A stretch of 64,000 nucleotides of DNA from Porticoccaceae bacterium (GCA_902557735.1 CACEBC010000011.1:1-64000), one strand, 5' to 3'. Counted from the stretch's first letter, positions 1 through 9,123 are shown. Made by a program: numbers and translations. Notes: generated from the letters alone by a model not told the origin.

Positions 1-972
1 CTTCTTGGAGTCGGAATTGATGGAGGCTTTGACGGTGTTATTAAAAACCTTCGCTTGCAGGATGTAAATTTAGCGGCAACCTTCAACACGAATTCAACTC
101 TTTTTAGTTCCGGTTGGTCTATTTTTGTCATTGTTTTTGCGCATATCCCGTTGGGTTTGCTCCCCCATCTGGGCAACAAACTATGGGCGCTCAAATCTGA
201 TAATGATCGAAGAAACTTTATTTGGATTGCTGCCATTTTCGGTTTGATGTTAGGAATGATGGGGTTGGGTGGGCTGCTTGCTCGTGCGCACTTTGGCAGT
301 AGTCTTTATGATGAAGGAATGAATCCAAATCAAGCACTACCGTTGCTTTTTATTGAATTATTCCCAGTTTGGTTAGCTGCTTTGATCGGCGTAGGTATTT
401 TATCCGCAGTTATGAGTACAGCTGATGGATTAGTTATATCGTCATCTCAAATCGTCGCCAATGATCTTTACAGGCGGACATTGGTCCCCCGAATGTCGAT
501 TGATTACTCGCCAGAAGAAGTCGACCGACGCGTTCTTCTAATCTCGAGAATCGCTACAGTTTTTATTCTGCTTGGATGCATTTTCATGGCAAGATCACTG
601 ATGGATAAGAATGTAGCTATGATAGTATGGATTGGTATAGGGGGTATGATGGCAGCTTTTTCTGGTCCCCTTATTGTAGGCGCAGTATGGAAAGGCGTCA
701 CTAAGAAAGGAGCCTATGCTGGCTTACTGACTGGCATGGCAACCTTCATTCTGTTGCATGCAAGCTTGATTGACCCAACTTGGTTTGCATCATACCAGAG
801 GCTTTTCCAAATTTGTGTCTGGCTAAGCAACCAGGCGCCAAACCCGTTTGCGTGTGCTTTTTTGGGTGAAGTTGTTTCGGTTGGGATGACTATTTTAGTT
901 TCTGCCAAAACCGAAAAACTTCCGGATGCACACCTCGACAATATTTTTCACGGCCACCGAATAACCGAGTAG
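1..972 (+). CDS. Sodium:solute symporter family permease (5'-truncated)
   Basis: The reading frame is open from base 1, so this is the C-terminal 323 residues of a longer membrane protein whose start lies outside the window. It has repeated 18-22 residue hydrophobic segments, and the stretch around residues 135-155 (AVMSTADGLVISSSQIVAND) is the conserved small-residue helix of the SSS family (proline/pantothenate/acetate symporters), which couple solute import to sodium. A Gly-rich helix followed by VGAVWKGVTKKGAYAGLL near residue 230 is also typical. The substrate cannot be named. The next gene, a small monooxygenase, starts about 80 bp downstream in the same direction. Family assignment is firm, specificity is not. 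Confidence 0.88.
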   Translation, partial: LLGVGIDGGFDGVIKNLRLQDVNLAATFNTNSTLFSSGWSIFVIVFAHIPLGLLPHLGNKLWALKSDNDRRNFIWIAAIFGLMLGMMGLGGLLARAHFGSSLYDEGMNPNQALPLLFIELFPVWLAALIGVGILSAVMSTADGLVISSSQIVANDLYRRTLVPRMSIDYSPEEVDRRVLLISRIATVFILLGCIFMARSLMDKNVAMIVWIGIGGMMAAFSGPLIVGAVWKGVTKKGAYAGLLTGMATFILLHASLIDPTWFASYQRLFQICVWLSNQAPNPFACAFLGEVVSVGMTILVSAKTEKLPDAHLDNIFHGHRITE

Positions 973-1050
973 ATTGAATAACCTATTAGTCATGCAACTA
1001 AGATCAAGGGATCAAAGTTAGAGTCCAAATCTATTTCTATGGGAGTTAAT

Positions 1051-1341
1051 ATGATTGCGGTCATTGCTAAAATGAATGTAAAACAAGGAAGCGAGCCAAA
1101 ATTCGAAAAAAGCATGTTGGCGTTAGTGTCGAAAGTGAATAAAAACGAGCCTGGAGTGATTTTCTATGGATTATGCCGAGATAGCGGTGGAAATTACTTG
1201 GTTATGGAACTTTATGAGGATGAAGCTGCGGTGCAACATCACGTGAACTCAGATCATCTCAAAGCGGCAGGACCAAGCTTCAAAGGAATTATGGCCGGTC
1301 CGCCAGAGATTCAGCGTTATGAGGTGTTAGAACAGAAATGA
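1051..1341 (+). CDS. ABM-family (putative quinol monooxygenase) small protein
   Basis: This 96-residue protein has the ferredoxin-like fold pattern of antibiotic biosynthesis monooxygenase (ABM) domains: an N-terminal beta strand (MIAVIAKMNV), a helix rich in Lys/Glu, then GVIFYGLCRD and YLVMELYEDEAAVQHH, where the E..YED..A..H pattern is characteristic. ABM dimers oxidise quinols or polyketide-like aromatics without cofactor, or degrade reactive metabolites. I chose ATG 1051 because GGGAG lies at 1041-1045 with good spacing; ATG 1039 would place that ribosome site inside the gene. A second ABM gene lies at 60556-60900. The substrate is unknown. Confidence 0.8.
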   Translation: MIAVIAKMNVKQGSEPKFEKSMLALVSKVNKNEPGVIFYGLCRDSGGNYLVMELYEDEAAVQHHVNSDHLKAAGPSFKGIMAGPPEIQRYEVLEQK

Positions 1342-1396
1342 TTTCGCAGAGCGGGCTTCGAGGGAGCTAATGTCGGGGGGCGATAAAAAATGCGAG

Positions 1397-2479
1397 TCAC
1401 AGAGCCGCAAGCCGCTTGAATATATACTCCAGTGGCCCGATCCTAAAATAATTAAGCCAAATTACGCTGAAAGAGACTGCGGCAACAAAGAAAGCTATCG
1501 CTGCCGATAGCGTAAAATCGATTGTTTGATTCTCTAATAAGCCCAAAAATTGGAGCATGCCCAGCCCCAAAATTACATGGCTTATATACAAAGTGAGTGT
1601 CAATCGACCTGTTTGGGAAAGCCATCGTTTGAGCCGCGAGTCGGAGAATCGATCACAAAAATACAAAGAACCAATAATCACAATTACTGAAGAGCTGCCT
1701 GCAGAAATTATATATTGCGGGAGGGGAGGGATTGCGGATGTTGAAAATAAAAATATGGTGTTCTCGATCGAACTATCATCGGACAAATGACTCAGATACA
1801 TGATTTTTAGGAGATAACACCCCAACTCGGTCCCTGAAAAAAGGAGTAAAGAGTAGATGAGTAGCGTCTTTCGAATTTTTGTATCGGCTAAATTTTGGCG
1901 GGCGAGCCACATACCAAAAATCATAAATCCAGTCCAGGGTAACACAGGATGAAAGCCATTAAAAAATATGCGTCTGACTAACCCGTCTGCAGACCAAAGA
2001 TCTGTATAAGTCAAGGTTGACCAATCCCAATTTTTCTCATAATCGAAAAGCATTAAAAATAAGGGAAAAAGAAGCACCAAAACGATGCAGACGACTAACA
2101 AAGAACGGTTGTTTTTCGTAAACAAACTAGCTGCAAACAAAAAATAGAATCCATAAAAAACAAGTATGTCTCCTTCCCAAATGAGAGTGAAAAGGAGTCC
2201 GACACCAATCAGCAAAAGTGCTCTACGGACTAATTTTGACCGGACCCTGACTATCATCAACTTATTGTTTGAAAATCGTGCTTTGTTGCTGATTAGCGTT
2301 ACTCCGATTCCTGCAATGATAATGAAAAGTGCAGAGGCTCGGCCCTGCAAAAGTGGTGCTAACGATAATAAGAGATTGCTGCCGGTTTTGGGGTCCATCA
2401 CTACCGTGAAATTCACGATGATCATACCTAGCAGCGCCAGGGATCGCGCAAAATCAAAACCAGTTATTCTTTCCTGCAT
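1397..2479 (-). CDS. DUF418/DUF1624-type polytopic membrane protein
   Basis: The protein has about 360 residues and roughly ten hydrophobic segments. It opens with RITGFDFARSLALLGMIIVNF, the usual N-terminus of DUF418 proteins and heparan-alpha-glucosaminide acetyltransferase-like (DUF1624) proteins, and carries HPVLPWTGFMIFGMWLAR mid-protein, where DUF1624 members have their second conserved helix. Relatives are thought to move acyl groups across the membrane, but most, including this one, have no demonstrated substrate. ATG 2479 is preferred to the GTG at 2506 because homologues begin just before the RI..xD..R motif and a GAGG lies 11 bases upstream. It is convergent with the ABM gene, 55 bp away. 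Confidence 0.78.
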   Translation of the reverse strand: MQERITGFDFARSLALLGMIIVNFTVVMDPKTGSNLLLSLAPLLQGRASALFIIIAGIGVTLISNKARFSNNKLMIVRVRSKLVRRALLLIGVGLLFTLIWEGDILVFYGFYFLFAASLFTKNNRSLLVVCIVLVLLFPLFLMLFDYEKNWDWSTLTYTDLWSADGLVRRIFFNGFHPVLPWTGFMIFGMWLARQNLADTKIRKTLLIYSLLLFSGTELGCYLLKIMYLSHLSDDSSIENTIFLFSTSAIPPLPQYIISAGSSSVIVIIGSLYFCDRFSDSRLKRWLSQTGRLTLTLYISHVILGLGMLQFLGLLENQTIDFTLSAAIAFFVAAVSFSVIWLNYFRIGPLEYIFKRLAAL

Positions 2480-2896
2480 TTGTGACAGGACCTCTAAAGG
2501 TTGCACGCGGTGCCAGCGATTGTGACACTCAAAATGGTGGACTCACTAATATTTTGACCAACGGTCCTGCTGCATATCCGAAAAAGAATCTGTCTAAGCC
2601 TCATTTTTAAGTTAACTAATCAGATTTAGATGCCTTGAAACCATATAAATATGATGGTTGAGGAACCTTTAATAATATAAAAATAGATACCTGACAAAAG
2701 AAATCTCGCAATTCACCAGTGTATCAACCAAATCGTTTAAAAACCAAGCATTTAGATTACACGATACCTTTTATCGAAGACAATAAAGATGCCAAAAGGT
2801 TGTAATCCTTTTTAAAATTTGATGCTGAAAATAAGGTATTTAAAATTTTGCAAAAAAAAGCATAACTGACTTCTACAAATAGGGTGCGAGGAAATC
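2480..2896. other. AT-rich intergenic stretch, no gene seen
   Basis: The 417 bp between the DUF418 gene (leftward) and the broken FAD oxidase (rightward) should hold divergent promoters. It is AT-rich with several A and T runs. No convincing ORF with a ribosome site, strong hairpin or RNA gene was found. Confidence 0.5.
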
Positions 2897-4368
2897 ATGA
2901 GAAAACTGAAATTCTGGGGGTGAGGTTTTGAGGATCAAATCTTGACTCCAGCAGAGGATGAAGCGGTCGCCAGTAGGATTTTGCGACATCTTGGTGCAAC
3001 GGCGGTTTTAACTATCCCTGAGGCCGATCATATTGCTTTGGTTGAGCCCCGGATATCCCCTCTGCCAGCTTTGGAGTCAATCGTTACCGATGATCATTTG
3101 GAATGTTTGAATCATTCATATGGGAAATCGTTTCCCGATCTGGCACGAGCCATGTTGGGGCAATTCCGCAATCCTCTAGACCTTATAGCATATCCGGAGA
3201 GGGGGGCACACGTATCTCGAATTTTGGATTGGGCCAATGTTAACTCGATAGCTGTCACACCCTACGGAGATGTCCAGCTTTTGTGGAGGCGTCGAGACGG
3301 ACGTGGGTGACGGTTATGCAGGCGTCCTTTCAATGGATATGAAGCGGATGGACAAATTTATTGAGATAGATTTAAAAAGCAGAGCGGCGCATATTCAGGC
3401 GGGTATTCTGGGTCCAGACCTTGAGAATCAATTACTGACAAAAAATCTGACATTGAGACATTTTCCATAAAGCGTTGAGCATTCCACGCTTGGGGGATGG
3501 ATTGCGACAAGGTCAGGTGGGCGTTATCAAGGATGCTTGGGTTAGGTTGCAGAATAGGCCTATATTCAGATCGTTTCGAACGGTTGAGTTTTCGGACTAC
3601 TCGTGCGCGCTTGTCGCTACAAGGTTAATCAGTCAATCAGCACTCTTCCCAGCTAAATGCAGATTGTTGGACGCCAGTGAGGCTATCTTTAATAGGGTGG
3701 GCGATGGTAGCAAGCACCTTCTCATATTGAATTTCGAATCTGCAGACCATGATATGTCCCCTTGGTTGGAGAGGGCCCTAGAGTTGGCGTCCGATGCAGA
3801 AGGATACTGTGAACCTCAAGATATACAAAAGGACAATGCGCACAGGGAGGGTTCATCAGGTAATCGGCGGAGCACCTTTTTGCGCATGCCTTACTTTAGA
3901 GATGCTCTAATAAGGCGAGGTGTTGTTCAATACGCTTTCAAAACAGTCATAACATGGGATAAAAGTTTTGACTTCATTCATGCTGTTAAAAAAAGAACTG
4001 CAGTTGCCATAAAGGGGTTATCTAATCGGGAATCATTTATCAATTGCTGGCTTACTCACATATATCCAGATGGTTTGGCGCCCTACTTCACTTATACTGC
4101 TCCAGCTCCTCCTGAGACTATGATCGACAACTGGATACAAATAAAGATAGAAACTAACGAAATATGCATTTCGGAGCATGGATCTGTTACGCATCATCAT
4201 GCTGTCGGTCGGGATCATCGGATTCGCGGTTATGATCATCAAAGACCCGACCTATTTAAAGAGGTTCTTTCCTCAGCGAAACAAAAGATTGATCCGAATT
4301 CGATTTTAAACCCAGGTGTACTTTTCGATCCTGTAGGCTACTCACATGACCATTGGATGACATTGTAG
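2897..4368 (+). pseudogene. Decayed FAD-linked oxidase (alkyl-DHAP synthase/GlcD type)
   Basis: Stitched across three frames, this reads as an FAD_binding_4 plus C-terminal FAD-linked oxidase protein. ATG 2897 gives MRKLKFWG, then TGA at 2921 where relatives have Trp, then GFEDQILTPAEDEAVASRIL. The FAD loop PYG..SSFCGGVETDVG is broken at 3269-3272, where the spacing to SS is 4 nt instead of the expected 6. LRHFP is followed by TAA at 3468 where Gln (CAA) is expected, then SVEHSTLGGWIATRSGG. Between about 3516 and 3523 the frame changes again and the text jumps to GVIKDAWVRLQ, losing roughly 55-65 codons of the FAD domain. The C-terminus (THHHAVGRDH, DPNSILNPGVLFDP) is intact. A product is very unlikely. 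The substrate class of the ancestor (long-chain ether lipid precursor or hydroxyacid) is not determinable. Confidence 0.88.
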
Positions 4369-4552
4369 GTTAGATGTGGTCAAAAAAAATTGCCCAATGG
4401 ATTGTAGAGCGTCCTCTATCAGTTCTATGCGAGGGACCCAGTTTTCTGTCAGCGGTTCCCATAAATTGAGTGCAACGCTTCGCCAAACCATGTCGGATTT
4501 GCATGCGTATTAAAAACTGTTCGTTTTACGACAGACCACCTTTTTTTTTGGT

Positions 4553-4568
4553 CTTGACTAAGGTCAAG
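4553..4568 (+). promoter_or_regulatory. Perfect 6-bp inverted repeat upstream of a short ORF
   Basis: CTTGAC-TAAG-GTCAAG forms a 6-bp stem with a 4-base loop just after a run of nine T. It ends 5 bases before the GGAGG that serves the small ORF at 4586. It could be an operator half-site pair, a leader hairpin near the ribosome site, or chance. Because the T run precedes rather than follows the stem, it is not a normal terminator for the + strand. Confidence 0.35.
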
Positions 4569-4585
4569 TCTCTGGAGGCAAATTT

Positions 4586-4690
4586 ATGAGTTTCATGTAC
4601 GGAATGTTAGGGTTATATGCGCTTTTGGCGTCGGCCGTCGCTGTCGAAAGGGTTATATGGTCTCGGCCGCTGCCGACTGAGGACTTGTGA
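4586..4690 (+). CDS. Small hydrophobic ORF, 34 aa
   Basis: ATG 4586 is preceded by GGAGG (4574-4578) at 7-base spacing, a near-ideal ribosome site. The predicted peptide starts MSFMYGMLGLYALLASAVAV, one membrane-length helix of about 20 residues, and finishes with a short polar tail ERVIWSRPLPTEDL. That is the shape of bacterial single-pass small membrane proteins that modulate transporters or enzymes. I recognise no family. It stands alone between the dead FAD oxidase and the convergent bkdB gene. Real coding status rests on the ribosome site and composition only. Confidence 0.45.
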   Translation: MSFMYGMLGLYALLASAVAVERVIWSRPLPTEDL

Positions 4691-4756
4691 GCTTTATATT
4701 TTTTCCCTCGAATCCCAATCGAGATAACTTAGCGGTTATAGCTATAATAGGATTGG

Positions 4757-6061
4757 TTATCCTAAATCTGCTGGGCGCATAAGGTCTGCAGGGCTCTCTA
4801 GCACAAGTTTGAGCCTTTGGATAAACTTAGCAGCCTCGTGTCCGTCGACAATCCTGTGGTCAAACGATGCGGAAATATTCATCATTTTTCTAATTTCGAT
4901 CTGACCGTTAATCACCATAGGACGCTCCCTAAGCCTATTCGGGCTGATGATAGCCACTTCTGGATGATTGATAATAGGAGAGCTGGAAACGCCTCCGAGA
5001 AGTCCTAAACTCGAGATTGTTATGGTTGACCCCTTGATCTGATGTAGTTGAATTTTACCTGTTCGTGTAGCCTCAGTGATTGAACTTAGCTCAAGCGCAC
5101 ATTGCCATATATCAATCGATTGCACATCTCGCACTACCGGAACGACTAGACCAGAGTTGGTGTTGGTTGCTATGCCAATATGAATTCGATTGAACGAGTA
5201 CAAGATCTCTTTCTCATCATCATAACGCGAGTTGATCATAGGGTATTCCTGGTAAAGCGAAGCCATCGCACGCATAACGAATGGCAGCAAAGTTAATTTG
5301 ATTTGATCAGGGCTTCGCTGCATGTTTGCTTCATTTCGTATTATTTCTAACTCTGTAAGGTCGCATTCTTCCGTGTAAGAAAAGTGCGGGATCCGTGATT
5401 TTGCTTTGTGCATTTGAGCGGCTATTTTGCGTCTCAGGCCAGTTATGCTTATTTCTGTTACCCCCTCAACATTTTGATCAGAGGCATCAGTCGCCGATTC
5501 GATATTATTATCCGCGGCATGCTTCTCCACATCTTGAACCGAAATTCGCCTGGCTGGCCCAGATCCTTGCACGTCCTCCAATTTCAACCCGAGTTCCATT
5601 GCCCGACGACGCGCTGCAGGAGCTGCTAAAATTGGACGCGGAGATGCCTGATCTATTGAGTTTTTTTCATCAAGCGATTCTTGACTCTCAGTCTCTTCCT
5701 GATATCTTTCGTTACTATGTTGTGCATCCAATGGCATATTTCCGTCTTTCCGATTTCTCATTGATTTGGCGTTATCTGTGAGACTTGCATTTTCGGTTGG
5801 GGAAGGCATGGTGGAGCCGGGGGTAATTATGGACAGCAGCAAGCCGCCGACAGGTATAGTATCACCCGTATTTACGAATATTTGGAAAATCTCGCCGGAT
5901 ATGGGCGATGGAATTTCAAGAGTTATTTTCTCTGTCATGATCTCCATCAATGGTTGGTCTTGCTGTATCAGGCTTCCAATCTCGACAAAAAGATCGGTCA
6001 CCTCTGCCTCAACGATACCCTCGCCCACATCAGTCAATTTCAGCTCGAAAGGGGTCGACAT
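4757..6061 (-). CDS. bkdB: Branched-chain 2-oxoacid dehydrogenase E2 (dihydrolipoyl acyltransferase)
   Basis: E2 core of the branched-chain 2-oxoacid dehydrogenase complex, which moves the acyl group from E1 to CoA. The 434-residue protein has one lipoyl domain (residues about 4-80) with the lipoylated Lys in EIMTEKITLEI, a charged linker, a peripheral-subunit-binding domain (AAPAARRRAMELGLKLEDVQ, about 150-185) and a catalytic domain ending with SFDHRIVDG, the HxxxDG acyltransferase signature. ATG 6061 is chosen because MSTPFELKLTDVGEG is the standard lipoyl-domain start; upstream in-frame codons overlap the E1 beta gene and look non-native. It follows the E1 beta stop by 1 bp, so translation is probably coupled. 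Confidence 0.93.
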   Translation of the reverse strand: MSTPFELKLTDVGEGIVEAEVTDLFVEIGSLIQQDQPLMEIMTEKITLEIPSPISGEIFQIFVNTGDTIPVGGLLLSIITPGSTMPSPTENASLTDNAKSMRNRKDGNMPLDAQHSNERYQEETESQESLDEKNSIDQASPRPILAAPAARRRAMELGLKLEDVQGSGPARRISVQDVEKHAADNNIESATDASDQNVEGVTEISITGLRRKIAAQMHKAKSRIPHFSYTEECDLTELEIIRNEANMQRSPDQIKLTLLPFVMRAMASLYQEYPMINSRYDDEKEILYSFNRIHIGIATNTNSGLVVPVVRDVQSIDIWQCALELSSITEATRTGKIQLHQIKGSTITISSLGLLGGVSSSPIINHPEVAIISPNRLRERPMVINGQIEIRKMMNISASFDHRIVDGHEAAKFIQRLKLVLESPADLMRPADLG

Positions 6062-6062
6062 T

Positions 6063-7073
6063 TCAGTTCTCCAACAATTTTTTAAGGGATTTAGCGACCC
6101 TTTTAGGGCTTGGAAAGTAATCCCATTCAAAAGCATGGGGGTATGGAACGTCCCAACCTGCCAACCTGATTGTTGGTGCAGAAAGGTAGTAGAAGCACCT
6201 TTCGGTGACCAATGCGGACAACTCCGCACCGAAGCCGGAAAATTTTGATGCTTCATGAACTATTAGACATCTGCCGGTTTTTTTTACTGATTCTTCAATG
6301 GTATCGACGTCCAAAGGCACTATGGATCTCAAATCTATTAGCTCTGCATCTACACCACTCTCTAAAATACCTGCAAGAGCCACATGAACCATGGTTCCAT
6401 AAGCAAGGACTGTGGCTTCACTTCCTGCTCTTTTGACTTTGGCCTTTCCTAAAGGAATCGAATAGTAGCCCTCGGGCACATTGCTATCGGTTTCACCAGC
6501 CCAAGGCTTCAAAGGCCGATCGTGATATCCCTCGAATGGACCGTTATAAAGTCGCTTTGGTTCTAGAAAAATGATGGGATCATCGCACTCTATGGACGCT
6601 ATCAGAAGCCCTTTTGCATCGTAGGGGTTAGATGGAATTACAGTTTTCAGACCGGTGACGTGGGCGAAAATTGCCTCTGGCGACTGACTGTGTGTTTGTC
6701 CTCCGAAAATCCCCCCTCCATATGGAGCTCTGACCGTAATAGGCGCTTGGAAATCACCGTTCGATCTGTATCTCAAGCGGGCAGCCTCTGATACCAGTTG
6801 ATCATATGCCGGTAAAATATAGTCCGCGAATTGAATTTCCATGACTGGTCGCAGGCCTTCAGCAGCCATACCTATTCCTGTCGCTATGATGCCTCCTTCT
6901 GATATGGGGGTATCAAAACAGCGATGATGACCATACTTCTTCTGTAATTTATCGGTTACCCTAAATACACCGCCGAAGTACCCGACATCCTCTCCAAAGA
7001 CTAGTACCTCCGAGTTGTTTGCCAGCATTACGTCGAGAGCACTATTCAACGCTTGAACAATATTCATAATCAT
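6063..7073 (-). CDS. bkdA2: Branched-chain 2-oxoacid dehydrogenase E1 beta
   Basis: This 336-residue protein is the beta half of thiamine-diphosphate-dependent E1, which decarboxylates 2-oxoacids from Val, Leu and Ile. Markers are the TPP-contact region VLVFGEDVGYFGG, the CFDTPISEGGIIATGIGMA segment with the conserved Glu, RAPYGGGIFGGQTHSQSPE, and the C-terminal transketolase domain. Sequence features fit the branched-chain rather than the pyruvate type. The start ATG lies 3 bp past the E1 alpha TGA, with a second ATG two codons later. Its place between E1 alpha and E2 is the classic bkd order. Confidence 0.93.
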   Translation of the reverse strand: MIMNIVQALNSALDVMLANNSEVLVFGEDVGYFGGVFRVTDKLQKKYGHHRCFDTPISEGGIIATGIGMAAEGLRPVMEIQFADYILPAYDQLVSEAARLRYRSNGDFQAPITVRAPYGGGIFGGQTHSQSPEAIFAHVTGLKTVIPSNPYDAKGLLIASIECDDPIIFLEPKRLYNGPFEGYHDRPLKPWAGETDSNVPEGYYSIPLGKAKVKRAGSEATVLAYGTMVHVALAGILESGVDAELIDLRSIVPLDVDTIEESVKKTGRCLIVHEASKFSGFGAELSALVTERCFYYLSAPTIRLAGWDVPYPHAFEWDYFPSPKRVAKSLKKLLEN

Positions 7074-7076
7074 TAC

Positions 7077-8321
7077 TCATAAACCTAATTCTTTAAGTTG
7101 CTCCACAGCTCGCCAGTCTTGCTCTTTGAATACGCCCTCAAACATTTCCCGAACATCTGGTTTTGATTCGCCCAGCACCCCAATCCGTTCTGCCTCTTTT
7201 AAGGACTCGGTGATCTGTTTATCAAGCATTTTATGAAGTTGGCCATCCTTCTCTTCAGACCACGCTTTACTTGTCAAAAGGTGCTGCCTCAGGCGTTCGA
7301 TAGGGTCACCTAGGGGCCATAATAAAGCTTCCTCTTTTGGACGATACCTCTCGGGATCGTCGCTAGTTGAGTGAGCACCTGAACGATAGGTAAAAAATTC
7401 GATTAATGTGGCTCCATGACCATGTCTTGCTCTATCCGCAGCCCATTCGAGCACGGAATAGACGGCCAACGCGTCATTTCCATCAACTCTGAGCCCAGGG
7501 ATGCCGTAAGACAGCGCTTTGGAAGCAAACGTGGTGTCTTTGTTTGTTGCTAAACCCGTGAACGTGGAGATAGCCCATTGGTTATTTGTAATCCCTAGAA
7601 TGACTGGGGCCTTGTAAACGCTTGCAAAAGTCAAGGCCTCATGAAAACTGCCCTCTGCGGTTGTGCCATCTCCAATAAACCCAATGGCTATATCATCTGA
7701 GTTCCTGTATGCCTTTGCCATTGCCCATCCGACGGCATGACCGAACCTCGTGCCGACATTGCCAGATAGTGAATAGAAGCCGAAGTCTCGAGCTGAGTAT
7801 AAGACTGGGAGTTGTTTGCCTTTTAGTGGATCATCACTGTTGTTGAATATTTGGTTAATTAGTTTCACAAGAGGATAGCCTCGGGCAAGCAGCCATCCAA
7901 CTTGCCGATAGGTTGGAAAGCACATATCATTTGCTCTCAAAGCAATCGAGGGCACCACGCCTAGAGCTTCTTCTCCTCGGCTCGCTAGAAAAAAACTGGT
8001 TTTGCCCTGTCGTTGTACCCTGAACATTTTGGTGTCAAAAATGCGAGTTAGACGCATATACTCGTAGATCTTACGTACGACTGCGATAGTGATTTCTGGT
8101 TGCCATTCTCCCTCTGGAATTCCGTCTTCGTTGAGTGTTCTAATTAACTTAAACGGTAAATCTCTCAATGTCTCAGGAGATGCACTAGTCTGGGGGCGAG
8201 CCACTGAGCCTACCGGAGAGATAGGTAGTTGAGAAAAGTCGGGTGTGTCTCCAGGCCGTGCGTTTGGCTCCGGTATGAAGAACCGCTGGTGTTTTCCCTT
8301 ATCTGAATCTGATTCAGGCAT
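7077..8321 (-). CDS. bkdA1: Branched-chain 2-oxoacid dehydrogenase E1 alpha
   Basis: The alpha subunit of E1, which binds thiamine diphosphate. IGDGTTAEGSFHEALTFASV contains the GDG...N-type TPP motif, followed by NNQWAIST, and GAHSTSDDPERYRP is the conserved phosphorylation-loop region of this family. The first 60 residues (FFIPEPNARPGDTPDFSQL) match the N-terminal extension of Pseudomonas-type BkdA1. ATG 8321 was chosen over one ten codons upstream because family members start just before this extension. First gene of the bkdA1-A2-B operon, facing an Lrp-type regulator across an AT-rich 143-bp gap. No lipoamide dehydrogenase (E3) gene is present in the window. Confidence 0.93.
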   Translation of the reverse strand: MPESDSDKGKHQRFFIPEPNARPGDTPDFSQLPISPVGSVARPQTSASPETLRDLPFKLIRTLNEDGIPEGEWQPEITIAVVRKIYEYMRLTRIFDTKMFRVQRQGKTSFFLASRGEEALGVVPSIALRANDMCFPTYRQVGWLLARGYPLVKLINQIFNNSDDPLKGKQLPVLYSARDFGFYSLSGNVGTRFGHAVGWAMAKAYRNSDDIAIGFIGDGTTAEGSFHEALTFASVYKAPVILGITNNQWAISTFTGLATNKDTTFASKALSYGIPGLRVDGNDALAVYSVLEWAADRARHGHGATLIEFFTYRSGAHSTSDDPERYRPKEEALLWPLGDPIERLRQHLLTSKAWSEEKDGQLHKMLDKQITESLKEAERIGVLGESKPDVREMFEGVFKEQDWRAVEQLKELGL

Positions 8322-8464
8322 TTTATAACGTATAGCTGTAAAATATAACATTGTAGCTTCGAGCGCAAAAATAAGTTTTTTTTATTTCCTCTTTAAGACT
8401 ATTTAATGAAATATTTTTTCTGTTATTATGCCTAATTACAAAAGATATTTATTTTATATTTTGG

Positions 8465-8923
8465 GTGAATAAGCTCGAACAAAAAATTTTAAAGTATTTT
8501 CAAGCGTTTCCGGACTTAGCGCTTTCAGAGATAGCAGAGAAGGTCAGTATGTCTAATTCTGCTTTTTGGAAACGTTTGCGAAAATTAGAGTCGGAAGGCT
8601 TTATAGAAGGTAGAGCAAATATTCTTAGTCAGGAAGCTTTGGGGCTAAAAGTAACGGTGATTGCAGAGGTTAAGCTAACAAAAAATACGACTCAAGCGCT
8701 TAATGAATTTGAAGCCGCTGTCAAGCAACACAAGAAAATATTGTCATGTTATGCCATGAGCGGCGATAGCGATTACTTATTAAAGATTGTGGACAAAGAC
8801 ATTAGGGATTATGAGGAATTCCTGCGAGAGAGTTTAGCAAACTTGCCCTACATATCTTCACTTAAATCAAGCTTTGCATTGAAGCGTGTCAAAAACTCTA
8901 CTCACCTGCCCATACCAGATTAA
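8465..8923 (+). CDS. Lrp/AsnC-family transcriptional regulator (BkdR-like)
   Basis: A 152-residue protein with an N-terminal winged helix-turn-helix (LEQKILKYFQAFPDLALSEI, then VSMSNSAFWKRLRKLESEGFI) and a C-terminal RAM effector domain (ILSCYAMSGDSDYLLKIVDKD), the two-domain plan of Lrp/AsnC regulators. Start is GTG 8465. Divergent position against the bkd operon, as for BkdR of pseudomonads, suggests it controls branched-chain 2-oxoacid degradation in response to an amino acid. The operator should lie in the AT-rich gap 8322-8464, but I could not pick a clear palindrome. The effector is inferred, not seen. Confidence 0.9.
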   Translation: MNKLEQKILKYFQAFPDLALSEIAEKVSMSNSAFWKRLRKLESEGFIEGRANILSQEALGLKVTVIAEVKLTKNTTQALNEFEAAVKQHKKILSCYAMSGDSDYLLKIVDKDIRDYEEFLRESLANLPYISSLKSSFALKRVKNSTHLPIPD

Positions 8924-8969
8924 TATTGGATGATCGCCTCGGCGAAATATAAGAGGAGGTTAGCGGCAG

Positions 8970-9053
8970 ATGGCAGAGTTCTGGATGCTTAACATAACAG
9001 GTCCTTCAGGCTGCGTTTTTAGCTGCTCATGTTTATTATTTGCTCAACCATAA
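8970..9053 (+). CDS. Possible 27-aa ORF with strong ribosome site
   Basis: GAGGAGG (8953-8959) precedes ATG 8970 by 10 bases and a 27-codon frame follows (MAEFWMLNITGPSG...CVFSCSCLLFAQP). It is Cys-rich at its end and resembles nothing I know. It lies directly after the Lrp gene. The ribosome site is the only real evidence; composition is not convincingly protein-like. Confidence 0.22.
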   Translation: MAEFWMLNITGPSGCVFSCSCLLFAQP

Positions 9054-9123
9054 CTGCACTAAATTGCAAATTTATTTTGTGTAAAGTGCGATAAGAGGAG
9101 GCCACTTAGATTAATTTAAAAAA

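Noticed and set aside
2921-2923. TGA read as Trp (alternative genetic code or recoding)
   Set aside because: Other genes end normally at TGA, and the same gene has three further unrelated lesions.
6062-6256. 65-residue N-terminal extension of the E2 protein
   Set aside because: It overlaps the E1 beta gene in another frame, and the family start MSTPFELKLTDVGEG lies at 6061.
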